A stretch of DNA of 64,000 bases, taken from the NCBI RefSeq assembly GCF_000011105.1, contig NC_000961.1, positions 730,662-794,661 of the forward strand, written 5' to 3'. Source of the DNA: Pyrococcus horikoshii OT3 (GTDB taxonomy: Archaea; Methanobacteriota_B; Thermococci; Thermococcales; Thermococcaceae). Below the pieces are notes generated by a model that ran no database searches, had not been told where the DNA came from, and saw only the letters and a program-made list of their open reading frames with translations. Positions 1 through 7,948 of the stretch are shown here, in pieces. The position numbers and the translations under genes were made by a program. Each line of letters begins with the position of its first letter. The stretch's first letter is position 1.

Positions 1-255
1 AGACTTACTAAGGAGCATCTTTCCGTTGAAGTTTCACTTAAGCCAATGATGTTTGACCCATCAGTCTTAAGTTCAGCACTCCGAGTTGAAAGGTTAGGGG
101 ACAAAGTAAAAATTTACACAAATGATCCAGATAAAACAGTAAAGGAAATCGTAGAATACGCTAAGGAAAGAAAATTAAAGATAGTAAGTATCAGAACTTT
201 GTCCCCAAGTCTCGAAGATGTGTTCGTAGAGATAATAGGTGGTAAAAATGATTGA
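1..255 (+). CDS. ABC transporter ATP-binding protein, C-terminal part
   Basis: The reading frame is open from the first base, so only the last 84 residues of this gene are in the window. The closing residues (SPSLEDVFVEII) are the usual end of ABC-2-type exporter ATPases of the CcmA/DrrA kind. The Walker and signature motifs would lie upstream, outside the window. The gene overlaps the start of the permease that follows, the usual arrangement for a two-gene exporter in which this subunit hydrolyses ATP on the cytoplasmic face. The substrate cannot be told from what is visible. Confidence 0.85.
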   Translation, partial: RLTKEHLSVEVSLKPMMFDPSVLSSALRVERLGDKVKIYTNDPDKTVKEIVEYAKERKLKIVSIRTLSPSLEDVFVEIIGGKND

Positions 256-988
256 ACAGCTAAAACGATCGTTTGCTGTAGCCAAGAAGGATATGCTGAT
301 CTTCTATCTGAAGGGTCCAGTAATAATAATGGGACTCATCTTTCCCTTCTTCCTCTTCCTTGCATTCTTCATTGGTAGAAACCTTGAAAAAGCCCAACTT
401 TTCACCGCCTTAATTTCAATGACGGCTTTCTTCACGAGTACCGCAGTTGGACCTACGATAATTCCTTGGGAGTGCCGTGGTCGAACGTTTGAAAGATTAA
501 TAACTGCACCCGTCTCCCTAACAACTGTCTTACTCGGAGATCTTCAAGCATCATTTTACTTTGGAACGGCTATAACCTTCATAATCTCAACCGTGGCAAT
601 CTTTATACTTTCAATAAGGCCTAACCTCCAAATATTTCTAGTAGCAACAATTCTAGCTATATTAACTTTCTCGGCAATGACGATTCTAATGTCCTCTTAC
701 CCACCAACCGATGTTCCCGCAGATATCATGATGCTATCCTCACTTGTTAAGTTCTCCCTCCTGTTTATAAGTGGAATCTTCGTTCCCTTAAAGGATCTAC
801 CAAAATATGCACGGTGGATTTCATACGCTTCGCCCTTAACTTATTACGTAGATGCACTAAGGAACTCCCTTGGAGATGGATGCTTACCTCTATGGATAGA
901 TTTTGGAATGCTAGCACTCTTCGGGATCTTATTCTTTTTAAGTGGAGTTGCAATTCATAAAAAGGTGTTAGAGAGGAGATTTACTTAG
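248..988 (+). CDS. ABC-2 type exporter permease
   Basis: A 246-residue integral membrane protein with about six hydrophobic segments. It has the ABC-2 family pattern in which a long amphipathic stretch (GRTFERLITAPVS, near residue 75) precedes the central segments and SGIFVPLKDLP follows near residue 180. I chose the ATG at 248 over an upstream GTG at 239 because it overlaps the end of the ATPase gene in the usual coupled way. It forms the membrane half of the exporter whose ATPase ends at 255. The substrate is unknown; family members move drugs, polysaccharides or peptides. Its stop codon overlaps the stop of the convergent NifX-like gene by four bases. Confidence 0.88.
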   Translation: MIEQLKRSFAVAKKDMLIFYLKGPVIIMGLIFPFFLFLAFFIGRNLEKAQLFTALISMTAFFTSTAVGPTIIPWECRGRTFERLITAPVSLTTVLLGDLQASFYFGTAITFIISTVAIFILSIRPNLQIFLVATILAILTFSAMTILMSSYPPTDVPADIMMLSSLVKFSLLFISGIFVPLKDLPKYARWISYASPLTYYVDALRNSLGDGCLPLWIDFGMLALFGILFFLSGVAIHKKVLERRFT

Positions 989-1350
989 TGCTCCTTTTCT
1001 ATCTTTTCCTTCCAGTCGTAATCTATCTTAAGTTTCCCACCTATGAACGCCTTGATAACATCACTAATCCTTCCGTAAACCCCAGTTACAACGCTTATCC
1101 CTAAGGAATTGAAGTACTCAATAGCCCTCCTACCAATCCCATATGTCAGAACAATTTTTGCACCATGATCTTTTATGAAATTTGGCAGATCTCCGGGCCC
1201 ATGTTCTTCAAAGGGAACTTCAACGACTTCAACATTCTTTACGTCCTCCCCTTCGATATCCACAAATACAAAGTACCTGGATCTTCCAAAGTGCTTAGAA
1301 ACATTGCTCTTGATCCCTCTATCATCTTCCGCCGGAATTGCCACCCTCAT
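985..1350 (-). CDS. NifX/NifB-type dinitrogenase cofactor-domain protein
   Basis: A 121-residue single-domain protein of the dinitrogenase iron-molybdenum cofactor family. Family features are the opening MRVAIPAEDDRGIKSNVSKHFGRS, where the His near residue 20 belongs to the typical SxHFG-type motif, and the central ADxVLTxGxGxRA-like segment, here GAKIVLTYGIGRRAIEYF. Stand-alone members bind or carry metal-sulfur clusters or act in iron-sulfur and tungsten/molybdenum handling. No nitrogenase gene is present here, so nitrogen fixation is not implied. The ATG at 1350 matches the family N-terminus; a TTG at 1362 in the same frame would add four residues. A second, shorter homologue lies at 56514. 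Confidence 0.8.
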   Translation of the reverse strand: MRVAIPAEDDRGIKSNVSKHFGRSRYFVFVDIEGEDVKNVEVVEVPFEEHGPGDLPNFIKDHGAKIVLTYGIGRRAIEYFNSLGISVVTGVYGRISDVIKAFIGGKLKIDYDWKEKIEKEH

Positions 1351-1463
1351 GTAATCGCCCAATCTATGAAAAAATGCTCATATAAATAAACCTTTTCATA
1401 ACTTAGGTCATTTAAACTTGTCTTTAGTTACACATTTTTGCCCAGTAAAGTTTAAATGTGTTC

Positions 1464-1509
1464 GATATATCTGACATATAAAGGAAATGTAAAATGAAAA
1501 TTATGTCAG
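1464..1509 (+). promoter_or_regulatory. Paired TGACATA elements in the uspA promoter
   Basis: Eight-base arms CTGACATA (1471-1478) and TATGTCAG (1502-1509) form an inverted pair 23 bases apart, between a TATA-like box (about 1447-1458) and the start codon of the UspA gene. The same TGACATAT core appears as a perfect palindrome at 3941-3966, next to the radical SAM gene. A repressor site downstream of the TATA box is the simplest reading. The HTH protein at 3024-3494 is a plausible but unproven ligand. Confidence 0.5.
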
Positions 1510-1518
1510 GTGATATTC

Positions 1519-2022
1519 ATGTTCAGGAAAGTTCTATTTCCAACGGATTTCAGTGAGGGAGCATACAGAGCAGTCGAAGTATTTGAAAAGAGAAATAAAA
1601 TGGAAGTTGGGGAGGTTATACTCCTCCACGTCATTGACGAAGGTACCCTAGAGGAGCTCATGGATGGTTACTCTTTCTTTTATGATAATGCAGAGATTGA
1701 GCTCAAAGATATCAAGGAAAAGCTCAAGGAGGAGGCCTCAAGAAAGCTTCAAGAGAAGGCTGAAGAAGTTAAGAGAGCATTCAGGGCAAAAAATGTTAGG
1801 ACTATAATTAGATTTGGAATTCCCTGGGATGAAATCGTGAAAGTTGCTGAAGAGGAGAACGTCTCTTTAATAATTCTTCCGAGTAGGGGTAAGTTAAGCT
1901 TATCTCATGAATTCCTGGGCTCAACTGTCATGCGTGTTTTGAGAAAAACGAAGAAGCCTGTTTTAATAATAAAGGAGGTGGATGAAAATGAATTGGCTAA
2001 AACTAAAGGAACATCTGGATAA
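1519..2022 (+). CDS. Universal stress protein, UspA family
   Basis: A 167-residue single USP domain. It opens with MFRKVLFPTDFSEGA, the classic USP first strand and the aspartate that contacts ATP, and ends in the VLRKTKKPVLII strand typical of the family. In the nucleotide loop (SRGKLSLSHEFLGSTV, about residues 125-140) the second glycine of the G-x2-G-x9-G(S/T) pattern is serine, so ATP binding may be weakened. The ATG at 1519 is preceded by GGTGAT and is preferred over the GTG at 1510. It overlaps the transporter gene that follows, so the two are probably co-transcribed. USP domains often accompany and modulate membrane transporters. Confidence 0.85.
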   Translation: MFRKVLFPTDFSEGAYRAVEVFEKRNKMEVGEVILLHVIDEGTLEELMDGYSFFYDNAEIELKDIKEKLKEEASRKLQEKAEEVKRAFRAKNVRTIIRFGIPWDEIVKVAEEENVSLIILPSRGKLSLSHEFLGSTVMRVLRKTKKPVLIIKEVDENELAKTKGTSG

Positions 2023-3001
2023 ATTCCTCCCAGTTTACGTTACGATTTCGATGCTACTAGGATTCTACGTGGGAAACCATGTAAACCTTAAACCCTACCA
2101 CAACCTCCTCAAAACCCTAAATATGCTAGTCGTTATCAGCATGATCTACCCAATGATGATAAACCTCCGCGTGGAGGAACTTAAAAACACTGTAAAGCTT
2201 GGAAAGCAACTGGTAGTAGCATTAGCTATGGGACTAATAATCTCCCCCCTAATAATGTATGGGGCAATATGGATAGTCAAGCTCTTCCACCCAATAGATC
2301 ATACACTTGCCCTAGGACTCCTTCTAGCTGTTGTCGTTCCCTGCTCTTCAATGAGCATTGCATACACCGGCTTCACGAAAGGAAACCTCGAACTTGCAAC
2401 GATAGTCGTTGCACTAAGCTTTACCCTAGCAATAGTCACCGTCCCAGGATGGCTGAAGGTGTTCGCTTCAAGTTATCACGTGGCTATATCGGCATGGCTA
2501 CTAATTAAGACAATCCTAATAGTTGTCATAACCCCCATGATACTGGGTATCCTAACCAGGAGCTACCTAATTAGAAAACTCGGCCCAGATGGGTTCCTAA
2601 GGATAAGGCCAGCATTCCCCGCAATCTCTCTCCTGGGAATGTACACGATAGTCTTCCTGATCTTCATGGAGAAGGCCAAGCTCATCGCTAGTAAAGCAAG
2701 TATTGTGGGAATAGCCCTCATTCCTCTAGTGATATACTATTCAACAGCATTGATCTTCATGACCCTGATTGACAGGGCCCTTGGAATTCCCTACAAGGAT
2801 CACATGGCCATAACCTTTACCTCAGTTGGAAAAAACGAAGGAACGGCGATGGCTATAGCCCTAACCGCTGGAACTGGATTGATGGCCATAGCTCCAGCAA
2901 TAACTCCAGTGGTTCAGATCCCGTTCCTTGTAGGTTACGTCAAAGCCTGGAGGGGTATTGCAGGGCTCTGGAACTGTAGGATAACTGCAACTCCCGATTG
3001 A
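1988..3001 (+). CDS. ACR3/bile-acid-symporter-fold transporter
   Basis: A 337-residue membrane protein with about ten hydrophobic helices. It has the two discontinuous-helix motifs of the BASS/ACR3 superfamily: VVPCSSMSIAYTG near residue 115 and GKNEGTAMAIALT near residue 285. The cysteine in the first motif sits where ACR3 arsenite exporters have their essential cysteine. That supports arsenite or another oxyanion or weak-acid export, but sodium-coupled organic anion transport is also possible. The start at 1988 is seven bases after GGAGGTG; an ATG at 1982 lies too close to that site. It is translationally coupled to the UspA protein upstream. A more distant homologue at 62028 lacks the cysteine. 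Confidence 0.75.
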   Translation: MNWLKLKEHLDKFLPVYVTISMLLGFYVGNHVNLKPYHNLLKTLNMLVVISMIYPMMINLRVEELKNTVKLGKQLVVALAMGLIISPLIMYGAIWIVKLFHPIDHTLALGLLLAVVVPCSSMSIAYTGFTKGNLELATIVVALSFTLAIVTVPGWLKVFASSYHVAISAWLLIKTILIVVITPMILGILTRSYLIRKLGPDGFLRIRPAFPAISLLGMYTIVFLIFMEKAKLIASKASIVGIALIPLVIYYSTALIFMTLIDRALGIPYKDHMAITFTSVGKNEGTAMAIALTAGTGLMAIAPAITPVVQIPFLVGYVKAWRGIAGLWNCRITATPD

Positions 3002-3023
3002 TAACTAGAAGAAAAGGGTAGGA

Positions 3024-3494
3024 TTATCTTTTGAGACATTCGCTTTCCTTTTCTTCTAATTCTATTATCTTCTTAAGGACGCATTCCAAGGTTGAGAGGT
3101 CTGAAAGAATATCTTTAAAGCGAGATTTTTCATCTTCATTAGAATTCTCGGAAAGCTTAATTACTATCTCCTTTAGGGGCTTTATTTCCCTTTCAAGGAT
3201 TTCCTTTGGTTGCTGAAGAAACTTCTCCAGAAATGCGGGAACAGCATAGAAGTATTTAGTCTTTTTCTCCTTAGTATAGGTGACAAGATATTCCCTAGAT
3301 AACTTTGAAAGGGCCATTGAAACTGAAGACCTACTAAGACCTGTTATTTTTGTAAGTTCAGATATTGTAAGAGGTTTACTACTTAAAAGAAGAATTGCAT
3401 ATATTTTTCCCCCAGTCCTGTCGTATCCCCATCTTTCCATCAACCTCTCAACAAGTTCTATAAACTTCCTCTCCTCCTGCTTCATCCTCATCAT
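3024..3494 (-). CDS. GbsR/MarR-like winged-helix transcriptional regulator
   Basis: A 156-residue protein with an N-terminal winged helix-turn-helix. Residues about 25-90 include LLSSKPLTISELTKITGLSRSSVSMALSKL followed by a basic wing (TKEKKTKYFYAVP). The C-terminal helices are rich in Glu and Lys and probably mediate dimerisation. GbsR-type proteins sense small molecules and repress neighbouring transport genes. Two adjacent ATGs (3494 and 3491) follow a GGGGGT site, so the exact start is unsure. It is convergent with the ACR3-like gene and lies near two promoters that carry TGACATAT palindromes, which makes it the obvious candidate local regulator. Confidence 0.75.
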   Translation of the reverse strand: MMRMKQEERKFIELVERLMERWGYDRTGGKIYAILLLSSKPLTISELTKITGLSRSSVSMALSKLSREYLVTYTKEKKTKYFYAVPAFLEKFLQQPKEILEREIKPLKEIVIKLSENSNEDEKSRFKDILSDLSTLECVLKKIIELEEKESECLKR

Positions 3495-3563
3495 TTACCC
3501 CCTAAAAATTAAAGCATAAGGATGTATTTTAAAAATTTAATTAAAAGAAAAAAAGAAAATTAC

Positions 3564-3881
3564 TCAAGAGGTCCCATAAGCTATCATTGCTCCACCTATC
3601 AGTGAAATCCATGCACCTATTGTCCAAAAGCCGCCATCGAAGGGCATAGTTATCAAAGCTAGCACCACTATTGTCCACCCAATGGCCTTCTTGTTACTCT
3701 TGTAGTAATAAGCCAGGGCCATAATGGTCAAGCTCAGGATTATCTCTATCCACCCTACTGCTGAAACTCCACCATAGTGCCAGCCGTAGAAGGTTTTGTT
3801 TGCAAGGACTAATATTCCGTCAAGCAATATCAACAGCCCACCAAGGATTGCAGTCCACATTCCACTCTTTGCGGAAACCAT
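3564..3881 (-). CDS. Small four-helix membrane protein
   Basis: A 105-residue, almost wholly hydrophobic protein with four predicted membrane segments joined by short loops (a YYYKSNKKA loop lies near residue 60). I do not recognise a named family. The start at 3881 is preceded by GAGGTGACC. It shares an upstream region with the divergent radical SAM gene, and the palindrome at 3941-3966 lies between the two sets of promoter elements, so the pair may be co-regulated. Its role is unknown. Confidence 0.7.
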   Translation of the reverse strand: MVSAKSGMWTAILGGLLILLDGILVLANKTFYGWHYGGVSAVGWIEIILSLTIMALAYYYKSNKKAIGWTIVVLALITMPFDGGFWTIGAWISLIGGAMIAYGTS

Positions 3882-3940
3882 CTCAGGTCACCTCGATAAT
3901 ACCTCCTCCCCAATACTATTTAAATTTTTCGGATATATTA

Positions 3941-3966
3941 GATATGTCAAAAATATCTGACATATC
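3941..3966. promoter_or_regulatory. Perfect palindrome between divergent promoters
   Basis: Nine-base arms GATATGTCA (3941-3949) and TGACATATC (3958-3966) are perfect inverted repeats with an 8-base spacer. A TATA-like AAAGTTTAT (3976-3984) faces the radical SAM gene and a TTTAAATAG-type box (about 3915-3925, minus strand) faces the small membrane gene. The palindrome lies upstream of both boxes, a position usual for archaeal activators or dual regulators. Confidence 0.6.
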
Positions 3967-4016
3967 TCAACCATAAAGTTTATCACAAGGAACAGAACAA
4001 GCTAAACAGGGGGGTA

Positions 4017-5675
4017 ATGATGACGGAGGACTTCTTAAGTGAGGCCTTGGAGGAACCATTTCCAAAGGCCATGAACACAACGCCCTCATCCTCAAAGAGT
4101 GGAGGGAGTCAAGTAACTACGGCCCTCAAAGCATTCAAGATAATCCTGGGAAATCCATTGGCCAGGGCCCTACTGCGACCAATGCTTAAGAAGTACAAGA
4201 TAAACGGTAGGGAATTACCAGCCTTATACTGGGCCCTTAGCATATATGCAGGGGAAACTATAAAATGTCCTCTAATGTTAAGATTTCAAGCCGATGTCCT
4301 CAAGCTTCTCCTAAAGCTCGGTATAAAGCTAGCCAGAGGAGATGAGGAGGCAGTAAAGGAGGCCTTACTCAGAGATCCCCACATAAGGAGAGGAATATGG
4401 GTAGTATTGGAAGGAATAGCAAAATACGGAGTCACGGTTCCGCAAAAACTAGCAGCTCCCTTCCTAATAGTTTGGAACTTCACGAACATGTGCAACTTCA
4501 GGTGTAAACACTGCTACCAAAGGGCCGATAAGCCACTACCAAGTGAACTTTCACTGGAAGAAAAGCTTATGCTAGTTGATCAGTTAGATAGGGCCGGAGT
4601 AGCTGCCGTAGCCTTAAGCGGTGGAGAACCGACGATACATCCACACTTCTTAAGGATAGTAAAGGAGCTCTCAAGCAGGGGGATACATACCTCAGTAGCA
4701 ACCAACGGGTGGACGTTCGCAGATAAGGAGAAACTTGAGGAAGCCGTAAAAGCCGGACTTAAGTACGTTGAAATCAGCGTTGATTCAGCAAAGCCAGAGA
4801 AGCATGATGAATTCAGGGGAATTCCTGGGGCTTGGGAAAGGGCTATTAAAGCTTTGGAAAATGCTGTTGAGATCGGAGTAAGTCACGGAATGGCCGTAAT
4901 AATGGACAAGGAAACTTACCAGGAAATGGACGACATCCTGGACTTAGCAGAGAGCATTGGGGTAAAGAGGGTTATCTTCTTCAACCTAGTTCCAACTGGA
5001 AGGGCCGAGGATATGGTTAAGGTCGACCTAACACCGGAAGAGAGGGAGGAGTTCTTGAAGGAACTTTATCACCAGATGAAGAAGAGGAAGCTAGAGATCC
5101 TAACGACTGCACCACAGTACGCTAGGGTAACGTTAATTGAATCCCAAGGGAAGAATGTTAGCCCAGCTCACTTCTACGTGGGCCAAAATACTGCCGTGAA
5201 AACACTAGCTGAATTCATAGGTGGGTGCGGTGCTGGAAGAATATACGCGGGTATTGAACCTGACGGGACAGTAGTTCCCTGCGTATTCCTCCCGTTACCT
5301 GTTGGAAATGTGAGAGTTAAACCTTTCAAGGAGATATGGGAAAACAGCAGAATATTTAACCTGCTAAGGGATAGGGATAACTTCACAGGACAGTGTAAGA
5401 AGTGTCCCTACAGGAATATCTGTGGTGGATGTAGAGCTAGGGCTTACCACTACACCCTTGATCTCCTGGGGGATGACCCAGGATGTATAATAAACAAGAG
5501 GGTTTGGGAAGACATAGTTAAGTATGGTAAGCCAAGGGCTTTAAGTGAAGTAAACTGGGTGGATGAAAGCGTCGTCCTCCGTGTCCCAATACTTAACATC
5601 CCAAGGTACTACAGGGCCGTAGAGGAAGTTGGTGAAAAGTTAATTCAAAAGGAAGGTGAAAAAGTTCATGCTTGA
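4017..5675 (+). CDS. Radical SAM/SPASM enzyme with extra N-terminal domain
   Basis: A 552-residue protein. The radical SAM cluster motif CNFRCKHC has its first cysteine at residue 159, and SGGEPTIHP follows near 205 (SAM-binding GGE). A SPASM-type C-terminal region binds extra Fe-S clusters, with cysteines in GGCGAG (about 403), VVPCVF (about 422), and CKKCPYRNICGGC (460-472). Residues 1-140 are a helical extension that I do not recognise, rich in Ala and Leu. SPASM enzymes modify peptides or build cofactors such as haem d1, PQQ or tungstopterin-linked products; the substrate here cannot be read from sequence. No obvious small substrate peptide lies immediately beside it. The start follows a GGGGGGT ribosome site. 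Confidence 0.85.
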   Translation: MMTEDFLSEALEEPFPKAMNTTPSSSKSGGSQVTTALKAFKIILGNPLARALLRPMLKKYKINGRELPALYWALSIYAGETIKCPLMLRFQADVLKLLLKLGIKLARGDEEAVKEALLRDPHIRRGIWVVLEGIAKYGVTVPQKLAAPFLIVWNFTNMCNFRCKHCYQRADKPLPSELSLEEKLMLVDQLDRAGVAAVALSGGEPTIHPHFLRIVKELSSRGIHTSVATNGWTFADKEKLEEAVKAGLKYVEISVDSAKPEKHDEFRGIPGAWERAIKALENAVEIGVSHGMAVIMDKETYQEMDDILDLAESIGVKRVIFFNLVPTGRAEDMVKVDLTPEEREEFLKELYHQMKKRKLEILTTAPQYARVTLIESQGKNVSPAHFYVGQNTAVKTLAEFIGGCGAGRIYAGIEPDGTVVPCVFLPLPVGNVRVKPFKEIWENSRIFNLLRDRDNFTGQCKKCPYRNICGGCRARAYHYTLDLLGDDPGCIINKRVWEDIVKYGKPRALSEVNWVDESVVLRVPILNIPRYYRAVEEVGEKLIQKEGEKVHA

Positions 5676-5695
5676 GAGTGTTAAAATTTTCAAGT

Positions 5696-5701
5696 TTTTT
5701 A
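5696..5701 (+). terminator. Oligo-T run after radical SAM gene
   Basis: A T6 run about 20 bases after the stop codon of the radical SAM gene, preceded by AT-rich sequence. This is the expected archaeal terminator form, with no strong hairpin. Confidence 0.35.
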
Positions 5702-5871
5702 CAATCTTCCTTTAATCCATTAATATACTCTAAGTAGTAAAAATTGCATCTTTTATACTACCTTCAATCGTATTTAATATTTGTTTTAGATAAGCCACAT
5801 TCTTTATCCATTTTTCTTATTACGATATAACGTGATAATCGGGAAAAGGGGCTTAATTTACCCTCTCTTTG

Positions 5872-5941
5872 ATGTTCATTTTTATACATTACTTTAGATA
5901 TAAGGCTGATTATATCTAAAGTAATGTATAAAAATGAACAT
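5872..5941. repeat. 31-bp perfect inverted repeat (8-base loop)
   Basis: Arm 5872-5902 starts ATGTTCATTTTTATACATTA, and arm 5911-5941 is its exact reverse complement, ending AAAATGAACAT. The loop is AGGCTGAT. Just outside, CTTT and AAAG continue the match after a one-base bulge. A perfect 31-bp stem in a gene-poor stretch is far longer than a terminator needs to be. It could be a miniature mobile element, a replication or recombination site, or a double-stranded RNA source. Confidence 0.9.
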
Positions 5942-6334
5942 AAAGAAGTCCAAAAATTTGGAATAAAGCATATGGGTTTATAGCTGGAGACCAATCTTCC
6001 GTTTGGAGAAGTCCTAATATAAGAAGATGTGTAAATAGGTTTTTCTTAAACGTTACTGAAAACCTGAAAAATGGTACTTTAAGGAAAGCAATAAGCCTAC
6101 AGCTGAGAGATCCTCCACTTCTAAGCTCTGTAGACTAATAGACAAGTTTTCTAAAGAAATGTAGTTGCAAAATAGGCAAATTCTACCTAAGAAATAGTAG
6201 GATAAAGGCAAACAAGTTAAATATCGTTTTGAATCATAGCCGCTATCCAGTATATCACTCCATATGTCCAGATCAAGGGAACTCTTAATAAACTTAAGCT
6301 CCAACCTCTTTATATGTCTTATAAGGAAAAGAGC

Positions 6335-6664
6335 GTGAGAATAGCTGTGTATGGAACTTTAAGAAAAGGAAAACCGTTACACTGGTACCTCAAAGGAGCT
6401 AAATTCCTGGGCGAGGACTGGATCGAGGGGTATCAGCTATATTTTGAGTATTTACCCTATGCCGTCAAGGGAAAAGGAAAGCTCAAGGTTGAGGTTTACG
6501 AAGTTGACAAGGAAACATTTGAAAGAATTAACGAGATTGAAATAGGAACCGGGTACAGATTAGTTGAGGTAAGCACTAAGTTTGGCAAGGCTTTCTTGTG
6601 GGAGTGGGGGAGTAAACCTAGAGGAAAAAGGATAAAAAGTGGTGATTTCGATGAGATTAGATGA
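6335..6664 (+). CDS. Gamma-glutamylcyclotransferase-fold (AIG2-like) protein
   Basis: A 109-residue protein with the GGCT/AIG2 signature VYGTLRKGKP at the N-terminus (phosphate or substrate loop) and the acidic residue in KVEVYEVDKETFERINEIE. The fold is established for cyclotransferases that release 5-oxoproline from gamma-glutamyl amines, but many archaeal members have no proven substrate. A longer frame starts at ATG 6314, but that ATG sits inside a probable TATA box (CTTTATATG, 6309-6316). Transcription would then begin near 6333, so I prefer the GTG at 6335 as a leaderless start. Confidence 0.8.
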   Translation: MRIAVYGTLRKGKPLHWYLKGAKFLGEDWIEGYQLYFEYLPYAVKGKGKLKVEVYEVDKETFERINEIEIGTGYRLVEVSTKFGKAFLWEWGSKPRGKRIKSGDFDEIR

Positions 6665-6796
6665 GTATCGATGAGGCGCGTGAGTTTATGGGTACTACAG
6701 CTTTCAGTGTAGGAAACTAGTATCACACTCACTTGAAGATAACATAACAGCTTGACAGCCTGGTACTCAGTCCCCATTAAAATTTTTAATCTCTTT

Positions 6797-7350
6797 CTAA
6801 AACATCTTCAAAAGCTTTTCACACCCATATGGTGCTGGTGGTACATAACTCTTTTTTTGTGGAATTGAGAGTAGCCTCCTTGCTAACGGCCACTCTCTTC
6901 CGTCAATTTGCTTTACCATTTTTTCAGCCTCTTCTGGCTTTAGATTTCCTTCAATAAAGTCAAGCGCTATCCTGAGGGCGTAAGCATCTGTGTAATAATC
7001 TCCCGTCATCTCCATAATCCTGGTAATACCATCATCATACAAGGAGATATCGTCAAATTCATGTTGAGTTGAGTAATGCAAGCAAATTGAAGTGACCATG
7101 CATTTAACAGCTTCTTTTTTTCATTCCCAAAGAGGCATAGGTTGGTCCCAAATTATGCAAGATAAGTCCCCTCTCTTCAGGAGTTTTTGCATACTTTAGA
7201 GCTTTTTAAGTATTGGTAACGCCTTTTGGAAGCGGTCAATCTCGTAGTAATGAGTTCCCAGGTTATTAAGTGTTATTGAGTGATACTCTGGAATAACTCC
7301 TAATTTTATTGCTTTTTCTTCGAGCTCAACGGCAAGTGAAGGGTTTGAAT
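6797..7350 (-). pseudogene. TPR-repeat protein, frameshifted relic
   Basis: Read on the minus strand, the stretch from about 7350 down carries tetratricopeptide-like helices: LAVELEEKAIKLG, then YHSITLNNLGTHYYEIDRF, then ALKYAKTPEERGLILHNLGP. At least two frame changes separate these pieces from the 100-codon open tail 6797-7099 (ending PYGCEKLLKMF). TPR domains mediate protein-protein contacts. The N-terminus is missing, so the gene is broken and probably silent. The lower part could be translated alone from the ATG at 7099, but its start is inside the former coding sequence. Confidence 0.65.
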
Positions 7351-7372
7351 GTTATACATAAAGTATAATACC

Positions 7373-7860
7373 ATGCCAATAACTTTTGTAGATAGGGAGA
7401 GTGAACTTAAAGAGTTAGAAAACTCGCCTTCTAAGAGAATTTCAAAAGATAAAAAGAACCTTCTTCTTTATATTCCCCGAGGCAATAAAAGGAGAGGAGA
7501 TTCAAATGAAAAAATTTAAGTATACAGGGGCAGATTTTCTTGGGATGAATTCATTAGAAAGTTAAAACGGATAACTGTTTTGACCTTCTAAAGTATTTAG
7601 CTGAGAAAGTTGATGACTGTCCCATAGTCCTTAATGAATTTACATAGGCAGCAAAATATTAAGTGAAAGAGTGTGGGATAGTATTCTAAGCATGATGTAG
7701 GATGGGAGGCCCTAAAAGTTCTTCAAGAGGTTGAGGAGAAGAATAAAAAAAGTTAATTTTAGTGGAAAAATTAATCTAAGGCCTCGTAGGAAGAAACGTG
7801 GAGAAAAGGAAAGAGTCAGGAAAGAGGGTTACTTAGTGTAGGATTTGGGGAATCCCTTGG
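7373..7860 (+). pseudogene. Archaeal ATPase relic, deleted and frameshifted
   Basis: The first codons read MPITFVDRESELKELE, the usual beginning of the archaeal AAA ATPase (PF01637-type) family, followed by a KDKKNLLLYIP strand. The Walker A segment is lost. Later pieces match LLKYLAEKVDDC and the tail EALKVLQEVEEKNKK ... RKEGYLV, in order, when compared with the intact copy at 22473. Several stops and frame changes make it non-functional. It is the first of a series of decayed copies of this family in the window. Confidence 0.7.
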
Positions 7861-7948
7861 AGGCCGCTAGAAACAGTAAATGTGGATAGCTGTAATGCTG
7901 GGCTATTTGAAATCAACGGTAAAACTTATTAACTAACAAAACATACTT

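Larger units (their letters stand above)
5676..6307. other. Gene-free spacer with long hairpin
   Basis: About 630 bases with no convincing gene. It begins with a T-rich tract after the radical SAM gene (TTTTTT at 5696-5701) that may end transcription. It holds the 31-bp perfect inverted repeat described separately. A plus-strand frame at about 5970-6140 stays open for roughly 50 codons and reads like Pyrococcus protein (GDQSSVWRSPNIRRCVNRFF), but it has no start codon or recognisable family. It is probably a gene relic. Confidence 0.5.

Noticed and set aside
5764-5994. 76-codon minus-strand frame covering the inverted repeat
   Set aside because: It reads through the hairpin arms, has poor composition and no start signal. 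The repeat explains its openness.
6053-6304. 83-codon minus-strand frame in the spacer before the GGCT gene
   Set aside because: No ribosome site, odd amino acid content and no family pattern. It lies opposite a relic-like plus-strand frame, so I treat it as chance.
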